Program-made: the position numbers and the translations under genes | Part shown: piece after piece, positions 1-10,006 of the stretch | Position numbering within the stretch: the first letter of the stretch is position 1 | Layout: every line of letters starts with the position of its first letter | The notes under the pieces: generated by a model | What the model was told of the DNA's origin: nothing | What the model saw: only the letters and a program-made list of their open reading frames with translations | Databases searched by the model: none | DNA from: Brucella cytisi | GTDB taxonomy: Bacteria; Pseudomonadota; Alphaproteobacteria; Rhizobiales; Rhizobiaceae | Length of the DNA: 64,000 nt | Direction of reading: 5' to 3' | NCBI GenBank assembly: GCA_012103075.1 | Contig: JAAVLQ010000002.1 | Span: 1,133,001 to 1,197,000, forward strand

Positions 1-3
1 GAC

Positions 4-709
4 ATGAGCGAATTGGCCGACTGGTTATCGGACACACATCCGGTCACACGAAAGAATGCGGCTGAAGTTGTATTCGACGATATTCGCTTGGCCATCACAT
101 CCGGTCGCCTTGCCGTGGGCACCCGCCTGCCCTCTGAAACTCAACTCGCTGGCCGGTTCGGTGTCAGCCGCCCAATCGTGCGGGAGGCGCTGCGGTCACT
201 ACAGACACTGGGCCTCACCCAGACCCGGACAGGTAGTGGCACCTACGTCCTGAATGCTTCCCCGCGAGCGAACTGAATTATGGCGGCTATTCCGCGCGTG
301 ATCTGATCGAGGCACGCCCGTTCATCGAAGTGCCGGCGGCAGGTTGGGCAGCTTTACGACGCAGCGCCGAACAACTCGCCAACCTGCTTGAACTTTGCGA
401 CAAGATGGACCGCCAGACGGACCCGCAGAAATGGGAATTGCTCGATTCCGAATTTCACTGCGCGATTGCCGAGGCTTCCGGAAACACGGTCTTCTCAAGA
501 TTGTCGCTGATGCCCGCGAGGCGCTGATCCAGCAATCTGAACTCGTCAACCTGATGTCTGGCCGCCGCGAAGCTTCGAATGTCGAACATCGCCTGATTGT
601 CGAAGCTATTGAGGCGGGATCGGAAGCTGATGCCCGCGCTGCGATGGAAGCGCATCTGAGCAAAGTCAAGACTGCTGTAACGACGATCATCGGCAAGGAT
701 GAGGTCTGA
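4..709 (+). CDS. GntR-family (FadR/FCD type) transcriptional regulator, frameshifted
   Basis: N-terminal winged helix-turn-helix of the GntR family (about residues 20-80; LPSETQLAGRFGVSR and VREALRSLQTLGL are typical), followed by an alpha-helical FCD-like ligand domain ending near HLSKVKTAV. Reading passes through three frames, with breaks near 265 and 490. Restoring one G at about 265 and one C at about 490 rejoins the protein, so I treat it as one gene of about 235 residues. FadR-type regulators normally bind a small acid or sugar acid and repress neighbouring catabolic genes. The target here is unknown; the asparagine genes downstream are one candidate. The ATG at 4 is only three bases from the window edge, so an earlier start cannot be excluded. 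Confidence 0.85.
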
Positions 710-876
710 CACCACAATTGCAGGAACACTGCTTTACACAGGATTCGCGCAGATTATTCATGCCAATCCGGCTTGGCACGGTATTTTCATGCCAGATAAG
801 CACAAGCCGGTAACACTTTATTCCTGCTTATTTTTTCCCTGCCAGCCTATTTCGGAAATGCATGCGATGCTTCTCA

Positions 877-932
877 TTTGAAGCCGAATACTTGACGCGC
901 GTTCTGCGATATGCGTTAAAACCGGCTTCAAA
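877..932 (+). promoter_or_regulatory. Candidate promoter inside an inverted repeat upstream of the amino acid permease
   Basis: In the 360-base gap 710-1069, TTGACG (892-897) and GTTAAA (915-920) are 17 bases apart and could be -35/-10 elements. They are flanked by a perfect 10-base inverted repeat, TTTGAAGCCG at 877-886 and CGGCTTCAAA at 923-932. Such a repeat could be an operator pair. Arms of this length at this spacing also arise by chance a few times in 64 kb, so support is modest. I see nothing else in this gap. Confidence 0.35.
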
Positions 933-1069
933 ATCTGTCATGCAGCTTTACAGAATACCCATCAAATAGGGATGAATTCCATACCCTCATTGAATGACCG
1001 GCGGCGCGCCCTAATTGGCCTTTCACGCCGAACGGTCGCCTGTCGAAACCGCGCTCTCAGGGAGGAGCA

Positions 1070-2539
1070 ATGCCGATCGAAACCATGAAGGCCACCCCGG
1101 CCGAACGCGAAGTGTTCATTGAAGAGGACCGTGGTTATCACAAAGCCCTGAAACCGCGTCAGATCCAGATGATCGCCATCGGCGGCGCGATCGGTACCGG
1201 GCTCTTTCTCGGTGCAGGCGGACGCCTCGCAATGGCAGGTCCGGCCCCGGTCTTCGTCTATGCCCTCTGCGGCTTCTTTGCCTTTCTGGTGCTGCGTGCA
1301 CTGGGCGAGCTCATCATGCATCGCCCCAGCTCCGGTTCCTTCGTCTCCTATGCCCGCGAATTCTACGGTGAAAAACTGGCGTTCGTGGCAGGCTGGATGT
1401 ACTGGCTCAACTGGGCCATGACGTCGGTTGCGGACGTAACGGCTGTCGCGCTCTATATGAATTTCTTCAAGCACTATGTGCCGTGGCTGCAAGGCATTGA
1501 CCAATGGGTGTTCGCACTGACGGCCCTTGTCATCGTGTTGTCGATGAACCTTCTGTCGGTGAAAGTGTTTGGCGAGCTGGAATTCTGGTTCAGTCTCGTC
1601 AAGGTCATTGCGCTCGTGACCTTTCTGGTTGTCGGCATTTACTTCGTTGTCTCCGGCACGCCGATTGACGGTCATTCGGCTGGCTTCAGCATCATCACGG
1701 ATAGCGGAGGCCTTTTCCCGAACGGCATATTGCCTGCATTCATCATCATCCGGGGTGTGGTTTTCGCTTATGCATCCATCGAGTTGCTGGGTACCACAGC
1801 GGGAGAAACCGAAGACCCGCGCAAGGTCATGCCCCGCGCAATCCGCACTGTGGTCTTCCGCCTTCTCGTCTTTTATGTAGGTTCTGTTCTGCTGCTGTCG
1901 CTGCTTCTTCCCTACACAGCCTATTCTGCTGGCGAGAGCCCGTTTGTGACCTTCTTCGGCAAGATCGGCGTCGAAGGTGCGGATATCATCATGAACCTCG
2001 TCGTCCTGACCGCGGTTCTGTCGTCGCTGAATGCCGGGCTTTATTCCACCGGACGCATCCTGCACTCCATGGCCATTTCCGGCTCGGCGCCAGCCTCACT
2101 GGCCAAGATGAACAAGAACGGCGTTCCCTATATGGGCATCGCGGTTACCGCTGTCGTCACTGTCATCGGTGTTGTTCTCAATGCTGTCGTGCCTGCAGCA
2201 GCCTTTGAAATCGCGCTTAATCTCTCCGCGCTCGGCATCATCACGGCATGGGGCGTCATCGTCCTTTGCCAGCTGAAACTTTGGCATCTTGCGCGTCGCG
2301 GCGAAATCGTGCGCCCGGATTTCCGCATGTTCGGTGCACCTTACACCGGCATCCTCACACTCGCATTCCTGCTTGGCGTACTTGTCCTGATGGCACTCGA
2401 CTATCCAGTCGGCACATGGACGATTGCTTCGCTGGCAATCATCGGCCCTGCCCTCATCTTGGGCTGGTATATGATGCGTGAACGCATCCATCGACTTGCT
2501 ACCGAACGTGCTGTAGACGCCAGCATTCCCGGTAAGTGA
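1070..2539 (+). CDS. ansP: Amino acid permease of the AAT/APC family, probably L-asparagine permease
   Basis: Intact, 489 residues. It carries the amino-acid-transporter N-terminus ([13 protein letters not shown] near residue 38, in the first membrane helix), the GELI/PSSGSF segment after the second helix, and about twelve hydrophobic segments. Cytoplasmic-membrane proton symporters of this family import neutral or polar amino acids. The asparagine assignment is inferred from the asparaginase gene that starts 14 bases after its stop. GGGAGGAG lies 5-12 bases before the ATG at 1070. GabP- or CycA-like specificity remains possible. A long open frame on the opposite strand (962-2065) is a shadow. 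Confidence 0.88.
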   Translation: MPIETMKATPAEREVFIEEDRGYHKALKPRQIQMIAIGGAIGTGLFLGAGGRLAMAGPAPVFVYALCGFFAFLVLRALGELIMHRPSSGSFVSYAREFYGEKLAFVAGWMYWLNWAMTSVADVTAVALYMNFFKHYVPWLQGIDQWVFALTALVIVLSMNLLSVKVFGELEFWFSLVKVIALVTFLVVGIYFVVSGTPIDGHSAGFSIITDSGGLFPNGILPAFIIIRGVVFAYASIELLGTTAGETEDPRKVMPRAIRTVVFRLLVFYVGSVLLLSLLLPYTAYSAGESPFVTFFGKIGVEGADIIMNLVVLTAVLSSLNAGLYSTGRILHSMAISGSAPASLAKMNKNGVPYMGIAVTAVVTVIGVVLNAVVPAAAFEIALNLSALGIITAWGVIVLCQLKLWHLARRGEIVRPDFRMFGAPYTGILTLAFLLGVLVLMALDYPVGTWTIASLAIIGPALILGWYMMRERIHRLATERAVDASIPGK

Positions 2540-2553
2540 GAGGATTCGGAAAT

Positions 2554-3490
2554 ATGACGCTTGCAAAGCCTTCCATAGCGGTGATCGCCACTGGCGGCAC
2601 CATCGCCAGCAAGCGTGGGGAAGACGGAGCAAGCACACCGGTCCTGTCCGGTGAGGATCTGCTGGAATTCGTACCGGACCTTGAAGCGGAGCTTCTCCCG
2701 GTCGACCTGATGGCGAAGGATTCTGCAAGCCTCACCCTTTCCGACATGCAGCGCATCAGCGGTGCCGTCGGTTCCTGCCTCAAGGATCGCGACGTCGACG
2801 GCATCGTCGTCCTGCACGGAACGGATGCCATGGAAGAAACGGCGCTGCTGGTGCATCTGCAGCGCCGCATCAGCAAACCCGTGGTTTTCACCGGAGCACA
2901 ATTTACCGCCGACCACCCGCAGGCGGATGGGCCGGAAAATCTCGCCACCGCCATTCGGCTTGCCTGCGATCCGGCCAATGCCGACAAAGGCGTCCTTATT
3001 GCCTTCGGCGGACGGATCGTACCGGCTGGGGGCATACAAGTTCAACAGCGACAGCGCCGACGCCTTCCGCTCTGCACGTATGATGCAGATCCAGAGCCCG
3101 ACGCTTCCAGCCCCTGTCGGTGAACGCCGGATCGACACGATTGCCATTTATCCCGGCTGCGATGCCCTCCACATAGAAGCGAGCATTGCAGCCGGTGCCA
3201 GCGGCATCGTTCTTGCAGCGCTCGGTTCGGGCAATACCACACCCTGCGTTGTCGAAGCTGTCCGCGAATGCTCGCGCCGCAATATTCCCGTTGCAGTTTC
3301 AAGCCGCGTACCGGAAGGCCTGTTGACACCCGGCTATGGCGGCGGCGGCGGCGGATATGATCTTGGCGAAGCTGGAGCCATTCACGCACATACGCTTCGC
3401 CCGGGTCAGGCGCGCATCCTGCTTGCCGCATTGATCGCGAGTGGCAGCTCAAAGGATGCGATGGTTCACGCTTTCAGCGACGACCGATAA
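2554..3490 (+). CDS. ansA: L-asparaginase (type I/II family), one frameshift
   Basis: Hydrolyses asparagine to aspartate and ammonia. Both catalytic threonine motifs are visible: IATGGTIAS near the start and VLHGTDAMEET around residue 90. The C-terminal half (PEGLLTPGYGG) is also family-like. The frame changes near 3030, in ACCGGCTGGGGGC; removing one C joins GGRIV to RLGAYKFNSDSADAF, giving about 312 residues. The ATG at 2554 follows GAGAGGA at 2538-2544. The close spacing to the permease suggests a two-gene asparagine-use operon. No signal peptide is evident, so it is probably cytoplasmic. Confidence 0.88.
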
Positions 3491-3495
3491 GCAGG

Positions 3496-4278
3496 TCAGC
3501 CCGGAAACTGGCGGTAGCATTCTTCCGCCACCTGCCGCAGCCGTTCGCGCGAAATCTCGCCGCTTACTGCATAACCAAGATCGTTGTCGATCCAGTAGAA
3601 AGTTTCGACACCATCGCTTGAAGCAAAACGGAAACTCGTATCGCGGTTATCCGGATTGCGACCGACGATCACCGAAAGCCGTTTCCCTGCCTCGTCCTCA
3701 TACATGAAGAAGGCGCCCGCCTTGCCGTCAACCGGCAACAGGCGCCCACCGACAAGCTGGAAGCCCAACGAACGGAGATCGGGAACACGAAGGTCGGGTA
3801 TGTCGAGCCGTTTGCCAAGCCATGTCGCAAGATGCGCCTCTTCGTTGGAAAAGACCTCAACCGGATGCTGTACTTCGCTGGCATAGATGAGATATGCCGC
3901 CTGCGACTGCTGCGGCAGAGTCTGCACGCTCGCTATTTGTGGCTCTGCTTCCGCAAACAGGCGCGAGCCAGCAAAGCCGCCAGCGGCGCCGATCAACAAG
4001 GCCGCCAGAACCGCTGCGGCAACAGCGCTACGATAGGTGCGCGACTGGCGTATCCCCGCTGAGCGGATCATTCCGGGATCGTCGTTCTTTGCCTCGGCAT
4101 AACCGGAAAAGAGTTGCCTGATACCTTCGTTCTGTCTGCGCCATTCGGCAGCCAGCGCCGCCTGCTCGGGGTTGCACTCAAGAAGCCCGGCAATGCGCGC
4201 ATGTTCTGCTTCGGACAATTGCCCGTCGACAAAGCCGAGCAGTTCCGCTTCGGTTATGGGAGAATTGCGTTCTGTCAT
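3496..4278 (-). CDS. Membrane-anchored anti-sigma factor
   Basis: 260 residues, intact. The N-terminal half is cytoplasmic and acidic/helical (TEAELLGFVDGQLSEAEHARI), as in anti-sigma factors that bind region 4 or region 2 of ECF sigmas. One membrane helix follows at about residues 84-106, and then a periplasmic domain of about 150 residues. It overlaps the upstream sigma gene by four bases (ATGA), the usual coupling of a sigma factor with its inhibitor. I see no clear HxxxCxxC zinc motif, so it is not an obvious ZAS-type anti-sigma. The signal it senses cannot be read from sequence. Confidence 0.85.
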   Translation of the reverse strand: MTERNSPITEAELLGFVDGQLSEAEHARIAGLLECNPEQAALAAEWRRQNEGIRQLFSGYAEAKNDDPGMIRSAGIRQSRTYRSAVAAAVLAALLIGAAGGFAGSRLFAEAEPQIASVQTLPQQSQAAYLIYASEVQHPVEVFSNEEAHLATWLGKRLDIPDLRVPDLRSLGFQLVGGRLLPVDGKAGAFFMYEDEAGKRLSVIVGRNPDNRDTSFRFASSDGVETFYWIDNDLGYAVSGEISRERLRQVAEECYRQFPG

Positions 4279-4825
4279 CGGTTTCTCCGAAGCGTTACAA
4301 TATTCGAGCCGCTCATATGTTCGGCAACGCGATGTCTTGCCCGTGAAAGCCGCGACATGACCGTTCCGACAGGTATGCCCAGCATTTCCGCCGCCTCGCC
4401 GTAGCTGTAGCCTTCGACGACGATGAGCATCAGCACCGCGCGGTTATCGTCCGGCAGGGTGTTGATCGCCTCCTCAAGCTGCTGCAACTGGAACGGATCC
4501 GTCTCCGTCGCAGCTACACTGACATTTTGCACAGCATCCAGCGTTTCATGTCGGGTCCGGGCGCGGCTTTTGTAGCCATTGCGATAGAGGTTGGTCATCA
4601 TCGTGAGTATCCACCCACGCAGATTGAGGCCACGCCACTGGCCGCGCCGCGACAACGCCTTCGCCACGCAATCCTGCAAAAGTCCTCGCCTTCGGCATCG
4701 GACTGAGCAAGGCTACGCGAATAACGCCGCATGACCGGCAGGAGGGCCAGAAGCTGGCCCTCGAAGCTTTCGGGAGCAGGATGGCTCACATCGGCCTCAT
4801 GGCTTTGCTGCGTGCCAGACTCCAT
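4275..4825 (-). CDS. ECF-type RNA polymerase sigma factor, one frameshift
   Basis: The region 2 part is GWILTMMTNLYRNGYKSRAR and region 4 is the strong helix-turn-helix GYSYGEAAEMLGIPVGTVMSR. The break near 4680 is repaired by one extra C (GACCTTTTGCAG instead of GACTTTTGCAG), joining AEGED to LQDCVAKALSRRG; the repaired protein is about 184 residues. Possible ATG starts are at 4846 and 4825; both overlap the end of the upstream secreted-protein gene. The order secreted protein, sigma, anti-sigma on one strand suggests one autoregulated operon. Confidence 0.88.
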
Positions 4826-5179
4826 TAACGCCGTCTCCGGTGACATCGCCGGGCTTCTTGTCCTTCACCCAGTAATAGAGCGGCATTCCGTCTTTCGCCC
4901 ATTGCTCGCTGCCATCCTTGCGCTTGACCAGCGTATATGCGCCGGAAGCCTTTGCTCCCTTCATCGCCATGAAGGGCGGCCAGTTCTTTGCGCAAGTATC
5001 ATAGCAGCTGGATTCACCCTTGCTATCCTTGTCGAAAGTGTAGAGCGTCATATCCTTGGCGCCTGCCAGCACCTCTGCCCCTTCGAGCTTTCCATCGTCT
5101 TGACGGATGGCGCGGCCAGCGCGGCTGACGCCGCCACGGTAGCGATTGCCAGTACGGACATAAAACCAAACGTTTTCAT
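4797..5179 (-). CDS. Secreted COG4315-type (Lipoprotein_15 repeat) protein, one frameshift
   Basis: The ATG at 5179 opens a classic signal peptide (MKTFGFMSVLAIATVAASAA, cleavage after ALA). A frame change near 5105 leads into DDGKLEGAEVLAGAKDMTLY. The mature part contains the family pattern TLYTFDKDSKGESSCYDTCA, then NWPPF and PLYYWVKDKKPGDVTGDG; the two cysteines and the DxxG.V..VW end are typical. The function of the family is unknown. The protein is periplasmic and has been linked by context to redox or stress regulons. It is the first gene of an apparent operon with the ECF sigma and anti-sigma genes. Confidence 0.8.
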
Positions 5180-5328
5180 GATCTGCCTCACGGGGTTCCA
5201 ATCGCGACATGCGATATGGAGATAAGACAATCGACAACCGCGATTTATTCCCGAAGCCGCAAATATTTTTCCGTTCCTGCATCTGAATGCCATCAAAACC
5301 ATTGATTAGCAGGCTCTAAACATTATAT

Positions 5329-5354
5329 ATAGCTACACATATAATAGATAGCTA
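5329..5354. promoter_or_regulatory. Candidate MarR operator: repeated ATAGCTA boxes
   Basis: Two identical ATAGCTA elements, each containing the palindrome TAGCTA, lie at 5329-5335 and 5348-5354 in a very AT-rich stretch ending five bases before the MarR start. MarR repressors commonly bind such short palindromes over their own promoter. No binding data are available here. Confidence 0.4.
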
Positions 5355-5358
5355 TACA

Positions 5359-5816
5359 ATGTCTCAGTCAAAACATGATCTCGAAGCGGCTTTCACGATG
5401 GAGCTTTCCACGGCCGCGCGCAAAATGCGCAACCTGTTCGATTCCGCGTCCGGGAACGCGGGCTGACGCTGGCACGTGCCCGCGTGCTCCTGCTTCTCGC
5501 CCAGCAGCGCGACTGGAACCAGCGCGAGCTGGCAGATGCTCTGGAAATCGAGCACCCTTCCGTGGTCCGCCTTCTGGATGGCCTTGAAAAGCAGGGGTTG
5601 ATCTATCGCGCCGCGGTTGAAAGCGATCGCCGCGCGAAACGTATCGAGCTGACGGGTGAAGCGCAGGCGCAGGTGCGCGAGTTACAGGAAATCACCCGCA
5701 ACATCCGGTCGGAGCTCTTGCAGAAGTTCGATCAGAAGTCACTTGAAACTGCCCTTACTGTTCTTCAGGAAATCAGCCAAACGGTGGAAACGACACTCGC
5801 GGGGAAAGACCGCTAG
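5359..5816 (+). CDS. MarR-family transcriptional regulator, one frameshift
   Basis: About 152 residues after repair. The winged-helix core reads WNQRELADALEIEHPSVVRL followed by LDGLEKQGLIYR and the wing RRAKRIELT, typical of MarR. The N-terminal helix MSQSKHDLEAAFTMEL is in another frame; one missing C (TTCGATTCC-CGC) near 5446 explains the switch. It sits directly before a drug-efflux operon on the same strand (next gene four bases after its stop), so it most likely represses that operon. Confidence 0.88.
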
Positions 5817-5820
5817 AACC

Positions 5821-7464
5821 ATGTCGGAAGAAGACAACAATCAGCAAGGACAACAGGCTTCCCCGGCAAGCCAACCGGCTGCCGCGCCTGCTGTTCCGCA
5901 TATGCCGGTTTACATGTCCGCTATCTACATCGCCGCGTCTGTCCTCATGTGGTCGACGCGCGGTCTCAGCATGTATTTCATCTCGGCCAACACGCAGCAT
6001 ATACAGGGATCACTCGGCGCAACGCTGACGGAAACCTCGTGGCTGATCGCAGCCTATATGGCTCCCTATGCCAGCCTGACGATCCTTCTCATCAAGATAC
6101 GCACCCAGTTCGGTCTGCGCCGCTTTGCGGAAATCGCGATTGCCGTTTTCCTGATTTCTTCCCTGCTGCATCTGCTTGTCTATGATATCTGGTCGGCGAT
6201 CCCGATCCGCTTCATTGCGGGCGCTGCTGCGGCGCCGATCTCGACCATCGGCTTTCTTTACATGCTCGAAGCCTTTCCGCCCGCCAAGAAAATGACTTGG
6301 GGCCTCAGCCTCGCGCTCACCTGTTCGGCTGCGGCAGGCCCACTGGCGCGTGTCATCTCACCGCTACTGTTCGATATCGGCCAATGGCAGCAGCTCTATA
6401 TGGTCGAGATAGGCTTGTCGCTCGCAGCCTTCGCCGTGGTCTATATTTTGCCGATGACACAAGCGCCGCGTGCAAAAGTGTTGCACTGGCTGGATTTCGT
6501 CGCTTACGGACTGATTGCCATCGGCTTTGGGCTTCTCGCGGTCGTACTGGTTCAGGGCAAGAACTATTGGTGGTTCGAAGCCCCCGGATCGGCATATGTC
6601 TGGCGATCTCAATCGCTGTTCTTGCCTGCGCTGCCGCAATCGAACTCAACCGCGAGCAGCCGCTGATGAACCTGCATTGGCTGTTCCAACCGGAAATCCT
6701 GCGCTTCACGCTGATCCTCTTCATATTCCGCATCGTGCTTGCCGAGCAGACAACCGGTGCGGTCGGCCTCTTTTCAGGCATTCGGCCTGCAGGACGGCCA
6801 GAGCCGCGGCCTTTATCTCGTCATTCTCGCTGCATCCTTGGCGGGGGGGGCATTACCTGCGGCATGTGGATGAAGCTTGAACGCGTATCGTTCATCTTCG
6901 GGCTGGCGCTGGTCTTCATCGCGGTCGGTGCCTTTCTGGACAGCCATGCCACAAACCTGACCCGCCCGCACAACGCCTATCTCAGTCAGGGCCTGATAGC
7001 CTTCGGCGGCGCTCTGTTCCTGCCCCCGGCCATGCTTGCGGGCATCACCAAGGCGCTGAAACAAGGACCGACCTACATGACGAGTTTCATCGTCATCTTC
7101 CTGTTCACGCAGAACATCGGCGGTCTTATCGGCTCTGCCGTGTTCAGCACATTCATCGCGATCCGCGAAAAGTATCATTCCGCCTATCTGGTGGAGCAAC
7201 TGGTTATGTCCAACCCCGTCGTCGCCCAGCGCGTTCAGGCGCTCTCCGGCACCTATGCAAAGGTTCTGGCTGATCAGGGACTGACGAAGGCCGAAGGGCT
7301 GGCGCTTCTCGGACAACAGGTCACCAAAGGAAGCGACGGTGCTGTCCTATAACGATGCTTTTCTCGCAATCTCCGTCATTGCGGGCCTCTCGCTCGTTTG
7401 CCTGATCGCCTATCGCTTCTATGAAAACATGCACACCCACCATAACGCTACGGTGGCTGGTTAA
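5821..7464 (+). CDS. DHA2-family MFS multidrug efflux transporter, four frame changes
   Basis: Fourteen-helix type membrane transporter, partner of the downstream HlyD-like adaptor. The N-terminus has MPVYMSAIYIAASVLMWSTR, and ETSWLIAAYMAPYASL replaces the usual WV.TSY.L. Breaks lie near 6590, 6785, 6845 and 7335. The break near 6845 falls in an eight-G run (6843-6850), probably one G too many. The last segment, ending in YRFYENMHTHHNATVAG, reaches TAA at 7462-7464. Repaired length is about 547 residues. An unusual hydrophilic, Gln/Pro/Ala-rich N-terminal tail precedes the first helix. Confidence 0.85.
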
Positions 7465-7482
7465 ATCGACGAGTATTTGAAA

Positions 7483-8536
7483 ATGTCAGTTGGAAAACAG
7501 TATATTCGCGGCGGCTTCGCCCTCATCATCGGCCTTGCAGGCGTTCTGATGGTGCTGTGGGCGTGGCAGTTGCCGCCTTTCAAACACACCGTCGAGACAA
7601 CCGATAACGCCTATGTCCGTGGACAGGTGACGGTTATCAGTCCGCAGGTCGCCGGTTATGTCACCAAGGTCAATGTCAACGACTATCAAACAGTAAAACA
7701 GGGCGACCTACTGTTTGAGATCGACAGCCGCAGCTATCAGCAGAAGCTGGATCAGGCGCTGGCCGCACTCAACAGCAAGAAGGCAGCCCCGGCCAATTCA
7801 GAACAGAGCCAGCGTTCGGCTGAAGCGACGATCCAGTCGCGGCAGGCACAGATTTCCGGCGCCAAGGCAGCACTTGAGGTGGCCGAAGCCAATGCAAAGC
7901 GCGTCGAGGCTTTGCTGCCGCGCGGTGTGACCACGCAAAGTTCTGCCGATACGGCTCACGGCACCCTGCTTCAGGCGCAGGCCTCCGTCGAGGAAGCTCA
8001 GGCAGCGCTGGCCGTCGCACAACAGGACCTGCAGTCCATCATCGTCAATCGCGACAGCCTCAATGCCGATATCGCCAATGCGGAAGCAACCGTTGAACTG
8101 GCGCGGATCGACCTGCAGAACACCCATATCATTGCACCGCGTGACGGCACACTCGGCGAAGTGGGCGTGCGTCTCGGTCAATATGTGACAGCGGGAACGC
8201 AGCTCGTCTCCGTCGTACCGAAGATCAAATGGGTAATGGCGAATTTCAAAGGAAACTCAGCTCTACGGCATGAAGATTGGCCAGCCGGTCACATTCACCG
8301 TCGATGCGCTGCGTCACGCAGAGCTGAAGGGGCACATCGAAGCCTTCGCGCCTGCTGCCGGTTCCGAATTCAGCGTCATCAAATCCGACAACGCGACCGG
8401 CAACTTCACCAAGATCACGCAGCGCCTTTCCGTTCGCATCGCCATCAATGAAGATCAACCGGATGCGGCACGTCTAGTGCCCGGCATGTCGGTGGTCGTC
8501 CGTGTCGACACAAATGCTGAGCCAGTTGCAAACTAA
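7483..8536 (+). CDS. HlyD/EmrA-type membrane fusion protein, one frameshift
   Basis: One N-terminal membrane helix (about residues 10-27) is followed by the biotinyl-lipoyl-like half motif TTDNAYVRGQVTVISPQVAGYV and a long coiled coil rich in Ala/Gln/Glu (about residues 90-210). The closing barrel region begins with THIIAPRDGTLGEVGVRLGQ. One extra G near 8255 breaks the frame; NFKETQLYGMKIGQPV restores it. Repaired length is about 350 residues. It bridges the inner-membrane DHA2 pump to an outer-membrane channel, which is not encoded nearby. Confidence 0.88.
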
Positions 8537-9188
8537 AACAACCGCAACTTACGGGCATGGAACGCCTCGGCGTAAGTTTCAGGCGCGCGGCATTCCATGC
8601 CGCGTAGCCGGGCAAGCCCGCGAAAAGTTTCCGCGTCAAACCAGTCCTTCGAGCGCTGCGTGCCGAAGTGTTTCATCAACAGGTCGATCTTGCGATCCAT
8701 GATCACAGCCGGTAGCGCCGAATAGGCGTTGGGCTGGCCCAGATCGCCATCCCATTTCGGGATTTCATATTCAAGGATCACCTGATCCCGAAACAGGTTC
8801 CATGTCAGCTCGTTGACCGTGCGGTGGTCTGATGCGCATCGCCATGGCGATGAGTAAAGACCATATCCGGCTGCCCTCGCCCGCGCTGTTCGATCAGCCA
8901 TTGTTTAATCTCACGGCTTTGCGCCGGGAAATAACTATCCTCGAACGAGGCAAGATGAATGTTGAAACTGTCTATCCCGCGCAGAAAATCGCGCGCGGAA
9001 GCTTCCGCTTCCGCACGCCTTTCCTCGTTTCCCGACAAAACACACCACTCCACATGCAATGGCGTGCCGCTCTCGATCAGGCTCAGAAGCGTGCCGCCGC
9101 AACCGATTTCGATATCGTCGGAATGCGCGCCCAGACAAAGCAACTGCAGCGGACGGCTCTGATTTGCGAGCGAGCGCAGATCAATCAT
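8533..9188 (-). CDS. PIG-L-family (LmbE-like) deacetylase, one frameshift
   Basis: Zinc-dependent N-acetyl-sugar deacetylase family. The metal-binding loop GAHSDDIEIGCGGTL is near residue 21, a variant of the PHPDDE motif that keeps DD and E. A second conserved part is VFTHRHGDAHQ near residue 110, followed after the break (about 8835) by DHRTVNELTWNLFRD. Repaired length is about 218 residues. It starts within the stop of the cytidylyltransferase gene (9185-9188 overlap), so the two are translationally coupled. It probably removes an N-acetyl group from a nucleotide sugar or glycan intermediate. Confidence 0.8.
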
Positions 9189-10003
9189 AGCGCTATCGCG
9201 ACATTGGTAGCGCGTCGTTCGGCCTCTTCCGCCTTGTGCCTCTTCCGGGGCATGTCGCCCTTTTCGACCATGTCCTCAAGCGTCTGCCAGTCGCGCAGCG
9301 TATCCATCGAGCGCCAGAAACCCTCATATTTATAGGCCATCAGCTGGTTTTCGGCGATCAGACGGCCGAATGGCTCAAGCACCAGTTCCTCGCCTTCGCG
9401 CATATAGTCGAAGATTTCCTTGCGGAAGAGGAAGTAACCGCCGTTGATCCAGATATCGGAGGTGTTCGAAGTCCGGAAAGCTCGCACGTCGCCGCCTTCG
9501 GCAATATCGGCAAGGTGATAGGTCAGCGGCGGGCGGACGGCGAGGAAACAGGCAATCTTGCCGCTGGCACGGAAACGTTCCGTCATGTCGTCGAGATCGA
9601 CATCACTGAGCCCGTCACTGTAATTGGCAAGGAACATATCCTCATTCGCCACATGCGACCGTGCGCTCCAGAGCCTCTCGCCGATATTGCGCCAGATCCC
9701 CGTATCGAGCAGCGTCACGCTCCAGTCACGATCCACTTCCTCAAGCAATTGCACATTGCGCCCGCCATCGGAAACCACACAGTCCGCGAAGGTCTGCGGG
9801 CGGATCGTCAGGAAGAAATCCTTCACGACATTGGCCTTGTAGCCCGGGCACAGAACGAACTCCATGTGCCCGTAGTCGCTGTAATATTCCATAACGTGAT
9901 GCAGGATCGGCTGATGGCCGAGCGGAATCATCGGCTTCGGGATGTTCTCCGAATATTCGCGGATTCTGGTTCCAAGACCGCCGCAGAACAGAACGACTTT
10001 CAT
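9185..10003 (-). CDS. rfbF: Glucose-1-phosphate cytidylyltransferase-like nucleotidyltransferase
   Basis: Intact, 272 residues. The nucleotide-binding signature GGLGTRIREYSENIPKPM and the sequence HHVMEYYSDYGH match the RfbF/AscA family, which makes CDP-glucose from glucose-1-phosphate and CTP. CDP-glucose is the entry to CDP-3,6-dideoxyhexoses and to several C-methyl-branched sugars. The gene lies three bases after the C-methyltransferase stop and is coupled to the deacetylase. The usual partner, CDP-glucose 4,6-dehydratase, is not seen in the window, so the true substrate could differ. Confidence 0.85.
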   Translation of the reverse strand: MKVVLFCGGLGTRIREYSENIPKPMIPLGHQPILHHVMEYYSDYGHMEFVLCPGYKANVVKDFFLTIRPQTFADCVVSDGGRNVQLLEEVDRDWSVTLLDTGIWRNIGERLWSARSHVANEDMFLANYSDGLSDVDLDDMTERFRASGKIACFLAVRPPLTYHLADIAEGGDVRAFRTSNTSDIWINGGYFLFRKEIFDYMREGEELVLEPFGRLIAENQLMAYKYEGFWRSMDTLRDWQTLEDMVEKGDMPRKRHKAEEAERRATNVAIAL

Positions 10004-10006
10004 GAC

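Noticed and set aside
962..2065. Long open frame (367 codons) on the minus strand opposite the permease.
   Set aside because: It is a shadow of a strongly supported permease gene; its composition (many Arg, His, Asp, Gln) is typical of antisense reading in GC-rich DNA.
6843..6850. Eight-G run in the DHA2 transporter, and seven-A/seven-T runs at about 38466 and 43225, as phase-variation switches.
   Set aside because: Frame breaks also occur at ordinary sites throughout the window, so sequencing error explains these runs without invoking phase variation.
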